Of a DNA stretch of 64,000 nt, positions 1-8,010 are shown piece by piece; the stretch's first letter is position 1; every line of letters begins with the position of its first letter. The notes under the pieces were generated by a model. It saw only the letters and a program-made list of their open reading frames with translations, searched no databases and was not told the origin of the DNA. Source of the stretch: Mitsuaria sp. WAJ17 (lineage in GTDB: Bacteria; Pseudomonadota; Gammaproteobacteria; Burkholderiales; Burkholderiaceae_C); assembly GCF_014174515.1 (NCBI RefSeq), contig NZ_JACJUG010000006.1, positions 62,001 to 126,000 of the forward strand, given 5' to 3'. The position numbers and the translations under genes were made by a program.

Positions 1-503
1 ATCAACTGCACCCCGGCTTCGCCACAGGCCACGGCCTGGCAGAAGGAGAACAGCAGGGTCAGGTTGCAGCGGATGCCCTCGAGCTCCAGCGCGCGCGCGG
101 CCTGGATGCCCTCCCAGGTGGAGGCGATCTTGATCAGCACGCGATCCCGGCCGATGCCGGCGGCCTCGTACAGGCCGATCAGGCGCTTGGCGCGGGCGAT
201 GGTGGCGGCGGTGTCGAAGCTCAGGCGGGCATCGACCTCGGTCGATACGCGGCCCGGGACGACCTTGAGGATCTCCAGGCCGAAGCGCACCAGCACCTGA
301 TCGACGATCTCGTCCAGCGGCTTGCCCTTGTGGGCCGCCACGGTCTCGTTGAGCAGGGGCGCGTAGTCGGGCGACTGCACGGCCTTCAGGATCAGCGAGG
401 GATTGGTCGTGGCATCCCGCGGCGTGAACTGCGCCAGTTGCAGGAAGTTGCCGGTGTCGGCGACGACGGTGGTGAAGGCCTTGAGTTGTTCGAGCTGATG
501 CAT
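1..503 (-). CDS. tal: Transaldolase, N-terminal part (cut by window edge)
   Basis: Transaldolase moves a dihydroxyacetone unit between sedoheptulose-7-phosphate and glyceraldehyde-3-phosphate in the non-oxidative pentose phosphate pathway, in the cytoplasm. The first 167 codons are present, beginning [20 protein letters not shown]. They include the family segment DATTNPSLI near residues 30-38 and the strand [11 protein letters not shown], whose lysine is the Schiff-base residue in this family. The gene runs off the left edge, so the C-terminal half is not visible. It is divergent from zwf across about 235 bp, fitting shared carbon control. The ATG at 503 gives the usual N-terminus; no better upstream start is evident. 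Confidence 0.93.
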   Translation of the reverse strand, partial: MHQLEQLKAFTTVVADTGNFLQLAQFTPRDATTNPSLILKAVQSPDYAPLLNETVAAHKGKPLDEIVDQVLVRFGLEILKVVPGRVSTEVDARLSFDTAATIARAKRLIGLYEAAGIGRDRVLIKIASTWEGIQAARALELEGIRCNLTLLFSFCQAVACGEAGVQL

Positions 504-738
504 AGGGAAACCCCGAAGTTCGTGCAGGCCGCTATTAGAACCGGTCCCCGGCCCTCCGCAGCCCGAAGAGGGTTACAAGCGAGCGGCCCAGAGATCCTGG
601 CTTTCCCAGAGGGCAAGGCCTAGAGGCGGCGGTCCGGATTGACCCGGTTACGAAACTCGTGCATCATAAATCCGGAAACTTTGTTACATCAAGTGTTCAA
701 GCAGCATGGACTGCTCGAACCCCAACCGGAACCCTGGC

Positions 739-2184
739 ATGGCATTCGATCTCGTCTTCTTCGGTGGCACTGGCGATCTCACCTGGCGCAAGCTGATGCC
801 GGCCCTGTTCCAGGCCTTCCGCCACGGCAAGCTGCCCGAGGGTGGCCGCATCCTCGCCGTGGCCCGTGACGACATGCCCGACGAGCGCTACCGCGACTGG
901 CTCAAGGAGCGCTTCCAGGAAGTCGAAGGCGCCAAGCGCCCCAGCGATGCGGAGTTCGAGCGCTTCGCGGCCCTCGTGCATTACCGTCGCATGGACCTCT
1001 CCCAACCCGAGCATTACGCGCGGCTCAAGGAATGGCTGGGCGAACGCAGCGCCGACACCGTGGTGTTCTACCTGGCCACCAGCCCCCACCTCTTCACCCA
1101 GATCTGCGAGCAGCTCGGCGCCGCAGGCTTGAACGGCCCGCAGGTCCGCGTGGTACTGGAGAAGCCCCTGGGGCATGACCTGGCCAGCGCGCAGCACATC
1201 AACCGTGTGGTGCGCTCGGTCTTCACCGAATCGCAGGCCTTCCGCATCGACCACTACCTGGGCAAGCCCTCGGTGCAGAACCTCATGGCCCTGCGCTTCG
1301 GCAATGCGCTCTTCGAGCCGCTATGGAACCGCCAGGCCATCGCCAACATCCAGATCACCCTGGCCGAATCGCTGGGCGTGGGCACGCGCGGCCCCTTCTA
1401 CGACGGCACGGGCGCTCTGCGTGACATGATCCAGAACCATGCCCTGCAGCTGCTGACCATGATCGCCATGGAGCCGCCATCGACGAACGATGCCGACGCC
1501 ATCCGCGACGAGAAACTCAAGGTGCTGCGTTCGCTCAAGCCCTTCACGCCCGAGTCCGTGGTCCGCGACGTGGTGCGCGGCCAGTACCGCGCCGGCAGCG
1601 TGGACGGGAAGTCCGTGGTGGGCTATCTGGACGAGGCCAAGATCCCCTCAGGCAGCCCCTGCGAAACCTTCGTGGCCCTGCGCACCGAGGTGCAGAACTG
1701 GCGCTGGGCCGGCGTGCCCTTCTACCTGCGCACCGGCAAGCGCCTGGCAGCGCGCGACGCGCAGATCGTCGTCAACTTCCGCCCCGTGCCCCATCCCATC
1801 TTCCCCGGCGCCAACCAGCCCAACCGCCTGGTGATCAAGCTGCAGCCTGAGGACGGCCTGGAGCTCCAGTTGCTGGCTGCCAAGGGCAATTCGCATGGCG
1901 AGTCGCTGGCGCCGGTGTCGCTGGACCTGGACTTCGACAAGGCCTTCGGCAGCGCCCGCGTGGGCGCCTATGAGCGCCTGCTGCTGGATGCCATCGCGGG
2001 CAAGCTCAACCTCTTCGTACGCAGCGACGAACAGGAGCAGGCCTGGCGCTGGGTCGAGCCCATCCTGGATGCCTGGGCCGCCGACAGCAATGGCCCACGC
2101 AGCTACAACGCCGGCAGCTGGGGCCCGGCCGCCGCCAGCGCCCTGGTGGCCCGTGACGGCTTCAGCTGGGCCGAGGAGCAGTGA
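739..2184 (+). CDS. zwf: Glucose-6-phosphate 1-dehydrogenase
   Basis: Oxidises glucose-6-phosphate to 6-phosphogluconolactone with NAD(P)+, the entry to the oxidative pentose phosphate and Entner-Doudoroff routes. With the ATG at 739 the protein is 481 residues, a normal length. The dinucleotide-binding motif [11 protein letters not shown] lies at residues 9-19 and the substrate/catalytic motif RIDHYLGK at 169-176. An in-frame ATG at 706 would add 11 residues ([11 protein letters not shown]), but family alignments begin at the [10 protein letters not shown] segment, so 739 is preferred. The stop overlaps the start region of the following RpiR/HexR-type regulator, so the two are probably cotranscribed. 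Confidence 0.95.
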   Translation: MAFDLVFFGGTGDLTWRKLMPALFQAFRHGKLPEGGRILAVARDDMPDERYRDWLKERFQEVEGAKRPSDAEFERFAALVHYRRMDLSQPEHYARLKEWLGERSADTVVFYLATSPHLFTQICEQLGAAGLNGPQVRVVLEKPLGHDLASAQHINRVVRSVFTESQAFRIDHYLGKPSVQNLMALRFGNALFEPLWNRQAIANIQITLAESLGVGTRGPFYDGTGALRDMIQNHALQLLTMIAMEPPSTNDADAIRDEKLKVLRSLKPFTPESVVRDVVRGQYRAGSVDGKSVVGYLDEAKIPSGSPCETFVALRTEVQNWRWAGVPFYLRTGKRLAARDAQIVVNFRPVPHPIFPGANQPNRLVIKLQPEDGLELQLLAAKGNSHGESLAPVSLDLDFDKAFGSARVGAYERLLLDAIAGKLNLFVRSDEQEQAWRWVEPILDAWAADSNGPRSYNAGSWGPAAASALVARDGFSWAEEQ

Positions 2185-2186
2185 GC

Positions 2187-3053
2187 ATGAGCATCCTGGA
2201 ACGCGTCAAGGCGGCCCTGCCTGCCCTGCCCCCCGCCGAACAGCGAGTCGCCAAGCTGCTGATCGCCGACCCCCGCGCCTTTGCCAATCTGCCGGTCAGC
2301 GAACTCGCGGACCGCTCGCATGTCAGCAAACCCACGGTGGTGCGCTTCTGCCGCAGTGTGGGCTATGACGGCCTGGCCGACTTCAAACTGAAGCTGGCAG
2401 GCAGCGTCAACGAGGGCGTGCCCTTCGTGCATCGTGCGGTGGACGAAGATGACAAGCCCGGCGACCTCATCGTCAAGGTGGTCGATAACGCCGTGGCCGC
2501 CCTGCTGCACTACCGCAACGATGCCGCCAGCCATGCCTTCGAGCGCGCCATCACCGCCCTGACCGAAGCCGCCCACCAGGGCCGGCGCATCGAGTTCTAC
2601 GGCGTGGGCAACTCCGGCATCGTGGCCCAGGATGCCCAGCACAAGTTCTTCCGGCTGGGCGTGCACACCATCGCCTGCAGCGACGGCCATGTGCAGCTGA
2701 TGAGCGCCACCATGCTGGCCCCCGGAGACTGCGCCGTGATCATCTCCAACTCGGGTCGCAGCCGCGACCTGCTGGACGCCGCGGAGATCGCCCGCAAGAA
2801 GGGCGCGACCACCATCATCATCACGGCCAGCGGTTCGCCGCTCGCCCAGTTGGGCCAGGCACCGGGCCAGGTGTTGCTTGCGGTGGACCATCCGGAGGAC
2901 TACGACCGCTACAGCCCCATGGTCTCGCGCCTGCTGCACCTGACGGCGGTGGACATCCTCACCACTGGCGTCGCCCTGCGACTGGGGCAGCAGCTGCGGC
3001 CGGTGCTGCAGGAGATCAAGCGCAATCTGCGCAGCAAACGCTACGCGGCCTGA
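2187..3053 (+). CDS. hexR: HexR-like transcriptional regulator (RpiR family)
   Basis: DNA-binding repressor with an N-terminal RpiR-type helix-turn-helix (about residues 1-77, with the segment HVSKPTVVRFCRSVGYDGL) and a C-terminal SIS phosphosugar-binding domain (about residues 125-260, with YGVGNSG and IISNSGRSRDLL). HexR proteins of this family sense 2-keto-3-deoxy-6-phosphogluconate and control zwf and Entner-Doudoroff genes. Position directly after zwf supports this name; exact orthology is inferred. The ATG at 2187 is preceded by GGAG about nine bases upstream. A GTG at 2181 overlaps the zwf stop by four bases and is an alternative start. The protein is 288 residues from 2187. Confidence 0.88.
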   Translation: MSILERVKAALPALPPAEQRVAKLLIADPRAFANLPVSELADRSHVSKPTVVRFCRSVGYDGLADFKLKLAGSVNEGVPFVHRAVDEDDKPGDLIVKVVDNAVAALLHYRNDAASHAFERAITALTEAAHQGRRIEFYGVGNSGIVAQDAQHKFFRLGVHTIACSDGHVQLMSATMLAPGDCAVIISNSGRSRDLLDAAEIARKKGATTIIITASGSPLAQLGQAPGQVLLAVDHPEDYDRYSPMVSRLLHLTAVDILTTGVALRLGQQLRPVLQEIKRNLRSKRYAA

Positions 3054-3296
3054 GCAGGCGAGACGCCCAGTCGGTCGATGCACGCGATGGTCCACACGGT
3101 CTTGAGCAGGCTGTCGCCGTTGCGCCACCAGCGACGGCCATTGGCCACCACTCGTCTTGCCGCAGTCTTGCCCGCGCCAAGCGCCCTCCATGTCGCACCC
3201 GCCCGCGCGGCGCGTGAGTTGCGCTTCGCTTCGTTCGCTGTGATCAACTCACGGCGGGGCTTGCACACGCAAGAGTGCGCCCAGCTCGGGCGCACA
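3054..3296. other. Intergenic stretch between hexR and mla operon, possible decayed repeat
   Basis: About 240 bases with no convincing gene. It holds a perfect 9-bp inverted repeat (CGTGAGTTG at 3213-3221, CAACTCACG at 3245-3253). Its minus-strand conceptual translation, open across roughly 3056-3370, has an arginine/tryptophan-rich core (ARRVVANGRRWWRN) that looks like a conserved peptide, not random sequence. It may be a remnant of a dispersed repeat or a group II intron-associated segment; this is a guess from memory of similar peptides. Confidence 0.3.
3213..3253. repeat. Perfect 9-bp inverted repeat downstream of hexR
   Basis: CGTGAGTTG (3213-3221) and its exact complement CAACTCACG (3245-3253) flank 23 bases. 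There is no T-run on either side, so it is not a classic terminator. It could be a repeat-element end or a factor-assisted stop for zwf-hexR. Confidence 0.5.
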
Positions 3297-3323
3297 AGAA
3301 AAACGGCGCCCAAGGGCGCCGTT
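3297..3323 (-). terminator. Rho-independent terminator of mla operon
   Basis: Perfect 9-bp stem (AACGGCGCC at 3302-3310, GGCGCCGTT at 3315-3323) with a 4-base loop. On the minus strand it is followed by a T-run (A-run at 3299-3303 on the plus strand). It lies 20 bases past the mlaB stop, so it ends the mlaFEDACB transcript; the hairpin may also slow plus-strand transcription leaving hexR. Confidence 0.85.
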
Positions 3324-3342
3324 GCTGTGGGGCGAGCCAGGC

Positions 3343-3660
3343 TCAGAGCTGGGGAGCCAGCTCGGGCCACAGCGCGGCATCCACGCCGTAGACCCGGGCC
3401 AGCTCCTGAAGTTTGGACGGCACCTCGTGGATCTGCAGCTGCAGGCCCAGCAGCTCGCTCAGGCGCACGGCACTCAGCAGCAGCGTCAGCACGCCGGAAT
3501 CAAACTCGCTGAGGTCAACCGCATTGAGCCTGAGCATGGTGCCCGCCGCGGCGTTCACCTGTGCAGCCTCGGCACGCAGGGCCGCTTCGAGCTCGGACCA
3601 GATCAGGGGCAGCTCGGGCAGCCGGATGCTGGCGGGCAGCTTGAGCATGGCAGCACTCAC
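3343..3660 (-). CDS. mlaB: MlaB-like STAS-domain protein
   Basis: A 105-residue cytoplasmic STAS domain protein, the size of MlaB, which binds and supports the MlaF ATPase in the phospholipid transporter of the inner membrane. The STAS core is visible as LRLNAVDLSEFDSGVLTLLL at residues 43-62, matching the conserved loop that ends in a small residue before the helix. It is last in the operon, five bases after mlaC, and is followed at once by a terminator. Assignment depends on both the STAS fold and operon context. Confidence 0.88.
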   Translation of the reverse strand: MSAAMLKLPASIRLPELPLIWSELEAALRAEAAQVNAAAGTMLRLNAVDLSEFDSGVLTLLLSAVRLSELLGLQLQIHEVPSKLQELARVYGVDAALWPELAPQL

Positions 3661-3665
3661 CCCGT

Positions 3666-4307
3666 TCAGCTCTTGCCGCCAGCGGCAGCCTTCTGGTTTT
3701 TGTCGGCCAGGGCCTTGATCAGGCCGTCGATGCCATTGGCGCCGATCTCCTGGGCGAAGCTGTTCCGGTATTGATCAGCCAGCCAGATGCCCAGCACATT
3801 GACGTCATAGATCTTCCAGACCGCGCCAGCCTTTTCCAGGCGGTAGTCCAACTGGATGGGATCGCCCTTGCCTCGAACCTCGGTCTTGACCACGACCTCG
3901 GTGTCCTCGGCGCTTGCGCGCAGGGGCTTCAGGGCGATGGTCTGGTCCTTCACCTGGGCCAGGGCACCAGCGTAGGTGCGCATCAGCAGGGTCTTGAACT
4001 CATCCTGCAGGCGCTTCTGCTGCTCGGGGCTGGCCTGGCGCCAGAAGCGCCCCACGGCGGACGAGGTCATGCGCTGGAAATTCACGTGCGGCATGACCTT
4101 GGTATCCACCAGGGACACGATCTTGCTGACGTCCCCGCCCTGGATGGCCTTATCGGACTTCACGGCCTCGATGGTCTCGATGGACAACTGGCGGATCAGA
4201 CCGTCGGGCGAGCTGGCATCCACGGCATGGCTGCTCAACGGCAGCAGCGCCAGGGAGGCGGCAGCCAGCAGGGCCTTCAGGGCGGTACGCTTGGTCGACA
4301 GAATCAT
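3666..4307 (-). CDS. mlaC: MlaC periplasmic phospholipid-binding protein
   Basis: Soluble periplasmic lipid carrier that shuttles phospholipid between the MlaA complex in the outer membrane and MlaFEDB in the inner membrane. It has 213 residues with an N-terminal signal peptide ending near SSHA, then the MlaC/Ttg2D fold, including MRTYAGALAQ and the C-terminal segment WKIYDVNVLGIWLADQYR typical of the family. A strong AAAGGAAA ribosome-binding site precedes the ATG. It follows mlaA after an 84-base gap, the largest in the operon. Confidence 0.93.
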   Translation of the reverse strand: MILSTKRTALKALLAAASLALLPLSSHAVDASSPDGLIRQLSIETIEAVKSDKAIQGGDVSKIVSLVDTKVMPHVNFQRMTSSAVGRFWRQASPEQQKRLQDEFKTLLMRTYAGALAQVKDQTIALKPLRASAEDTEVVVKTEVRGKGDPIQLDYRLEKAGAVWKIYDVNVLGIWLADQYRNSFAQEIGANGIDGLIKALADKNQKAAAGGKS

Positions 4308-4391
4308 TCGGTTTCCTTTCAGTAGCGGGTGACGATGGCCGTCACCATGGGCCTTTCAACGCAGCAGGAGGCCCGGCGGTTCACACGAGGG

Positions 4392-5126
4392 TCAGGGCTT
4401 GCTCTCGCCCGCGGGCGGCGGGGTGATCACCTCGAATTCGTCGTCCGTCTCGAAGCTGCCCCGGCGCTGCAGGTAGGCGTCACGGATGAAGGTGTATTTG
4501 TCCAGGGCGATGCCATCGAGCATCTCGCCGGCGCGCAGGAAGTTGGAGCGGGCGTTGACTGTCTGCAGCAGATAGATCGAGACCTTGCTGCGGCCGTCCT
4601 GGAAGTACAGGGCCGGGCTTGCCGTTCGATCCCACGGCAGAGCCAGGGAGTCCCGCACCGAGGAAGGTCCGAACAGCGGCCAGACGATGTAGGCGCCCGT
4701 GCCGAAGCCCCAGCGGCCGAAGGTCTGGCCCAGATCCTGGCTGTTGCGCTCCACGCCGGCCTCGCCGGCCAGGTCGATCAGCCCGCCGATGCCCAGCGTG
4801 GAGTTCACCGCGAAGCGGAAGGCCTGCTGCGCCGCCAGTTTGAAGCGGCCCTGCAGGGTCAGGTTGATGGCCGACCAGGCATCGCCCACATTGCTGAAGA
4901 AGTTGTCAATCGCCGTGCGGGCCGGGCTGGGCACGACCTCGCTATAGGCCGTGGCCACGGGCTTGAGCACGTGGCTATCCAGGTCCTCGTTGAAGGCGAA
5001 GACCTTGCGGTTCCAGTTTTCCCACGGGTCCAGCTTCTGGCCCTGGGCCCCCGGTCCCTTGAGCGAGGCGCAGGCCGCCAGGCTCAGGCTCAGCACCAGC
5101 ACGGCGCCGCGTTGCGTCCAACTCAC
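4392..5126 (-). CDS. mlaA: MlaA (VacJ) outer-membrane lipoprotein
   Basis: Outer-membrane lipoprotein that removes phospholipids from the outer leaflet and hands them to MlaC. The signal peptide ends in a lipobox (SLAAC, Cys19). The mature part has the hallmarks DPWENWNRKVFAFNEDLD and the long helical region with LGIGGLIDLA and GQTFGRWGFGTGAYIVWPLF. Length is 244 residues, normal for MlaA. Its start overlaps the mlaD stop by four bases (ATGA). Placement inside the mla operon differs from enterobacteria, where mlaA is separate; it is common in betaproteobacteria. Confidence 0.95.
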   Translation of the reverse strand: MSWTQRGAVLVLSLSLAACASLKGPGAQGQKLDPWENWNRKVFAFNEDLDSHVLKPVATAYSEVVPSPARTAIDNFFSNVGDAWSAINLTLQGRFKLAAQQAFRFAVNSTLGIGGLIDLAGEAGVERNSQDLGQTFGRWGFGTGAYIVWPLFGPSSVRDSLALPWDRTASPALYFQDGRSKVSIYLLQTVNARSNFLRAGEMLDGIALDKYTFIRDAYLQRRGSFETDDEFEVITPPPAGESKP

Positions 5127-5599
5127 TTTTTCTCCCCGCTGCCGCTGTCCGCGGCCTTGTTGTAGAGGAACTGCCCGATCAGGTTCTCCAGCACCACGGC
5201 GGATTGGGTCTGCTTGATCACGTCGCCGGCGACCAGGTTCTTTTCATCCGCCCCAGGCTCCAGGCCGATGTACTGCTCGCCCAGCAGGCCGGCCGTCAGG
5301 ATCTTGGCCGAGCTGTCCTTGGGGAAGGCCACGCCCTGGTTGAGCTTGAGGACCACGCGGGCCTGAAAGCTCTTGTCATCGAAGCTGATGGACTCCACCC
5401 GGCCCACGACCACGCCGGCGCTCTTGACCGCCGCGCGGGCCTTCAGGCCGCCGATGTTGTCGAACTTGGCCACCACGGTGTAGGTGTCATCGAAGTTGAG
5501 GCTCAGCAGGTTGCCGGCCTTGAGCGCGAGGAACAGCAGGGCTGCCGCGCCCAGCAGCACGAAGGAACCCACCCACACATCATGTCGAGAGGCTTGCAT
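5123..5599 (-). CDS. mlaD: MlaD, MCE-domain component of the Mla transporter
   Basis: Inner-membrane-anchored periplasmic protein that forms the hexameric MCE ring on MlaFE. One N-terminal membrane segment (about residues 10-32, GSFVLLGAAALLFLALKAG) is followed by one MCE domain (TVVAKFDNIGGLKARAAVKS and LLGEQYIGLEPG). Length is 158 residues, near the usual size. It starts 12 bases after mlaE and its stop overlaps the mlaA start. Confidence 0.95.
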   Translation of the reverse strand: MQASRHDVWVGSFVLLGAAALLFLALKAGNLLSLNFDDTYTVVAKFDNIGGLKARAAVKSAGVVVGRVESISFDDKSFQARVVLKLNQGVAFPKDSSAKILTAGLLGEQYIGLEPGADEKNLVAGDVIKQTQSAVVLENLIGQFLYNKAADSGSGEKK

Positions 5600-5611
5600 C
5601 CTCTTCTCCCA

Positions 5612-6391
5612 TCAAATCGAGAACATCATGGCCGTCAGCACGAAATCCAGTGCAAGCACAGCCAGCGATGAAACCACGACCGTACGGGTCGTGGCGTAAG
5701 ACACCCCTTCCGGCGTCGGCTTGCAGCCATAGCCTTGCAGCAAGGCCACAAAGCTGACCGTCAGGCCGAAGACCAGACTCTTGATGACGCCATTGCCCAC
5801 ATCGGCAAAGACATCGACACCGCCCTGCATCTGGGACCAGAAGGCACCGGCGTCAATGCCGATCAGCACCACGCCCACCAACCAGCCCCCGATGACGCCC
5901 ACGGCGGAGAACACCGCCGCCAGCAGAGGCATGGCGATGAAACCGGCCCAGAAGCGCGGTGCGAGCACGCGCGTCACGGGATCGACGGCCATCATCTCCA
6001 TGGCGGTCAGTTGCTCGCCTGCCTTCATCAGGCCGATCTCGGCCGTCAGCGAGGTGCCGGCCCGGCCGGCGAACAGCAGGGCGCTCACCACCGGGCCCAG
6101 CTCGCGCACCAAGCTGAGGGCCACCAGCAGGCCCACGGCCTCGGCAGAGCCGTAGCGCTGCAGCGTGTAGTAGCCCTGCAGGGCCAGCACGAAGCCCACG
6201 AAAAGCCCCGAGACGCCGATGATGGACAGCGAGCGGTTACCCAGGTAGTAGACCTGCTCGCGGATCAGCGAGAAGCGCATCAAGGCGCGCGGGCTGCAGG
6301 CCAGCAGCTGCATGAACAAACGCGCCGCCTGGCCGATCTGGGCCAGCTTGCTGCGCAGGGTGAAGCCGATGTGCAGAGGCAGGCGCTTCAT
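5612..6391 (-). CDS. mlaE: MlaE, permease of the Mla transporter
   Basis: Polytopic inner-membrane permease of the MlaFEDB lipid transporter, 259 residues. Several hydrophobic segments are clear, and the family motif around LVRELGPVVSALLFAGRAGT is present near residues 92-111, followed by EIGLMKAGEQLTAMEMM. The start overlaps the mlaF stop by four bases (ATGA), implying translational coupling between permease and ATPase. Confidence 0.96.
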   Translation of the reverse strand: MKRLPLHIGFTLRSKLAQIGQAARLFMQLLACSPRALMRFSLIREQVYYLGNRSLSIIGVSGLFVGFVLALQGYYTLQRYGSAEAVGLLVALSLVRELGPVVSALLFAGRAGTSLTAEIGLMKAGEQLTAMEMMAVDPVTRVLAPRFWAGFIAMPLLAAVFSAVGVIGGWLVGVVLIGIDAGAFWSQMQGGVDVFADVGNGVIKSLVFGLTVSFVALLQGYGCKPTPEGVSYATTRTVVVSSLAVLALDFVLTAMMFSI

Positions 6392-7227
6392 GCCGACCTC
6401 CCGCTGAGGCCGAAGTCCTGCAGCACGGGCACGGCCGGTTGGTGGAAGCGCACCGGGCCGTCCGGCTGGGCACCGACGAATTGCTGCACCAGCGGATCCT
6501 GGCTGTGGCGGAGTTCCTCCGGCGTGCCCTGGGCCACTACGCGACCATTGGCGACCATCGCCACATGGTCGGCGATGGCGAAGGTCTCATGGAGGTCGTG
6601 CGACACGATCACGCTGCTCAGGCCCAGGGCATCGTTGAGATCGCGGATCAGGCGGGCGGTGACGCCCAGGGAGATGGGATCCAGGCCCGCGAAGGGCTCG
6701 TCATACAGCACGAGGTCGGGGTCCAGGGCAATGGCACGCGCCAGGGCCACACGACGCGCCATGCCGCCGGAGATTTCGCTGGGCATGAGGTCGCGGGCGC
6801 CGCGCAGGCCGACCGCGTTGAGTTTCATCAGCACCAGGTCGCGGATCATGGATTCAGGCAATCGGGTGTGCTCGCGCAGAGGGAACGCGACGTTCTCGAA
6901 CACGCTGAGGTCAGTGAACAGCGCGCCAAACTGGAAGAGCATGCCCATGCGCCGACGCACGGTGAACAGCCCGGCCTGGTCCAGGTCGGCCATGTCCTGC
7001 CCGTCGAAGAAGGCCTGGCCGGCCATGGGCGTGATCTGGCGGCTCAGGGCCCGCAGCAGCGTGGTCTTGCCGCCACCGGAGGTGCCGATCAAGGCCAGCA
7101 CGGAGCCGCGCTTGAGTTGCAGGTTCACCCCCTGCAGGATGGCGCGCCCGGCATAGCCGCAGCTCACATCGCGCAGCTCGATCAGGGGCGTCACATGATC
7201 AGTGGTCTGTAGTCTTTGGGCAGGCAT
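6388..7227 (-). CDS. mlaF: MlaF, ATPase of the Mla transporter
   Basis: ABC ATPase that powers the Mla lipid transporter from the cytoplasmic side. From the ATG at 7227 it has 279 residues: Walker A GTSGGGKT (48-55), signature ISGGM (152-156), Walker B LVLYDE (172-177), then the HDLHETF switch segment. The ISGGM signature is typical of MlaF. An upstream in-frame ATG at 7320 would add 31 residues lacking family similarity, so 7227 is preferred. First gene of mlaFEDACB. Confidence 0.95.
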   Translation of the reverse strand: MPAQRLQTTDHVTPLIELRDVSCGYAGRAILQGVNLQLKRGSVLALIGTSGGGKTTLLRALSRQITPMAGQAFFDGQDMADLDQAGLFTVRRRMGMLFQFGALFTDLSVFENVAFPLREHTRLPESMIRDLVLMKLNAVGLRGARDLMPSEISGGMARRVALARAIALDPDLVLYDEPFAGLDPISLGVTARLIRDLNDALGLSSVIVSHDLHETFAIADHVAMVANGRVVAQGTPEELRHSQDPLVQQFVGAQPDGPVRFHQPAVPVLQDFGLSGRSA

Positions 7228-7338
7228 GGGCCAGTGGTGACTGGGCTCCTGCCCAGACAAAAGAGGCCACATCATAGGGGAAACGCGGAAATGCTCGCCG
7301 CGGCACGGCATTTCTGCCAACTCTGCCGCAGGTCAACG

Positions 7339-8010
7339 TCACTGCTCAGACAGAACCTGGGTGAAGACGACCCCAGAGTCCTCGTAGACGACTTCGATCA
7401 GGATCCAGGTCCTGACCGACTGCCCGGCCAGCTTGCCCGGCTCGAAGTGCGCCTGCAGAAAGGCCTGCTGGGTGAGCTCGACAAAGGGCGACGCCATCTC
7501 CAGCGCCTCGGCCGCCACACGCCGGACCCGGCCGTGTTCGTCGATGTAGACCCTGAAGCGGCCCTTGTGCAACTGCCGCCCGGGAAAGCCCTCGGGCCAG
7601 GGAAGGCTCACCTGCCCCTGGACGCGCGGCCCCTCGTCCACCGCCCTGCGGGGCAGGTAGTCCTGCAGGTTGAAACCGGCCAGTTGGACGACAGGCACCT
7701 CGGCGGGCTCGCTGGTCGCAGCCAGCGGCGGACCGCCCTTCACGGCCTGAGGGGCCACCGGGGCGGCTGGCGTTGGCAGCTCACCGCTGGCCGTGGCAGG
7801 CGAGACCGCAGCCCCCGCGCCAGCAGAGGCCGGCTGCAACACACGAAAAGAAAGGGAAGCCGGCTCGCGCTGATGCGACGAACCGCCTTCCCCCAGGGTG
7901 AGCGTGCGCTGGCCAAGGCCCAGCAGCACGCTCAGATGCAGGACTGCTGCGGCCGCCCACGCTGCATGGGGCGGCCGCCCTCCGACCCGATTCAGCTCAA
8001 TGAAGCTCAC
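7339..8010 (-). CDS. TonB-like C-terminal domain protein in the minor-pilin operon
   Basis: A 223-residue protein with one membrane segment near residues 17-33, a Pro/Ala-rich periplasmic linker (about 45-115), and a C-terminal TonB-like fold (RFRVYIDEHGRVRRV ... AFLQAHFEPGKLAGQSVRTW). It resembles energy-transducer TonB proteins, but the HxxPxYP-type linker repeats are not seen and no TonB receptor or ExbBD lies nearby. The start lies inside the last codons of pilY1 (14-bp overlap), so it is the final gene of that operon. A role in pilus biogenesis or PilY1 display is only inferred. Confidence 0.75.
   Translation of the reverse strand: MSFIELNRVGGRPPHAAWAAAAVLHLSVLLGLGQRTLTLGEGGSSHQREPASLSFRVLQPASAGAGAAVSPATASGELPTPAAPVAPQAVKGGPPLAATSEPAEVPVVQLAGFNLQDYLPRRAVDEGPRVQGQVSLPWPEGFPGRQLHKGRFRVYIDEHGRVRRVAAEALEMASPFVELTQQAFLQAHFEPGKLAGQSVRTWILIEVVYEDSGVVFTQVLSEQ

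Noticed and set aside
639..670. sigma-70 promoter for zwf (TTGACC ... CATAAA)
   Set aside because: Spacing is 20 bp and the -10 is poor.
504..738. HexR operator in the tal/zwf intergenic region
   Set aside because: The best candidate (CTTTGTTACATCAAG) is only a weak palindrome, so it is not listed as a feature.
2103..3191. Minus-strand open frame (362 codons) opposite hexR
   Set aside because: No motifs, and hexR has HTH and SIS domains; a shadow of high-GC coding.
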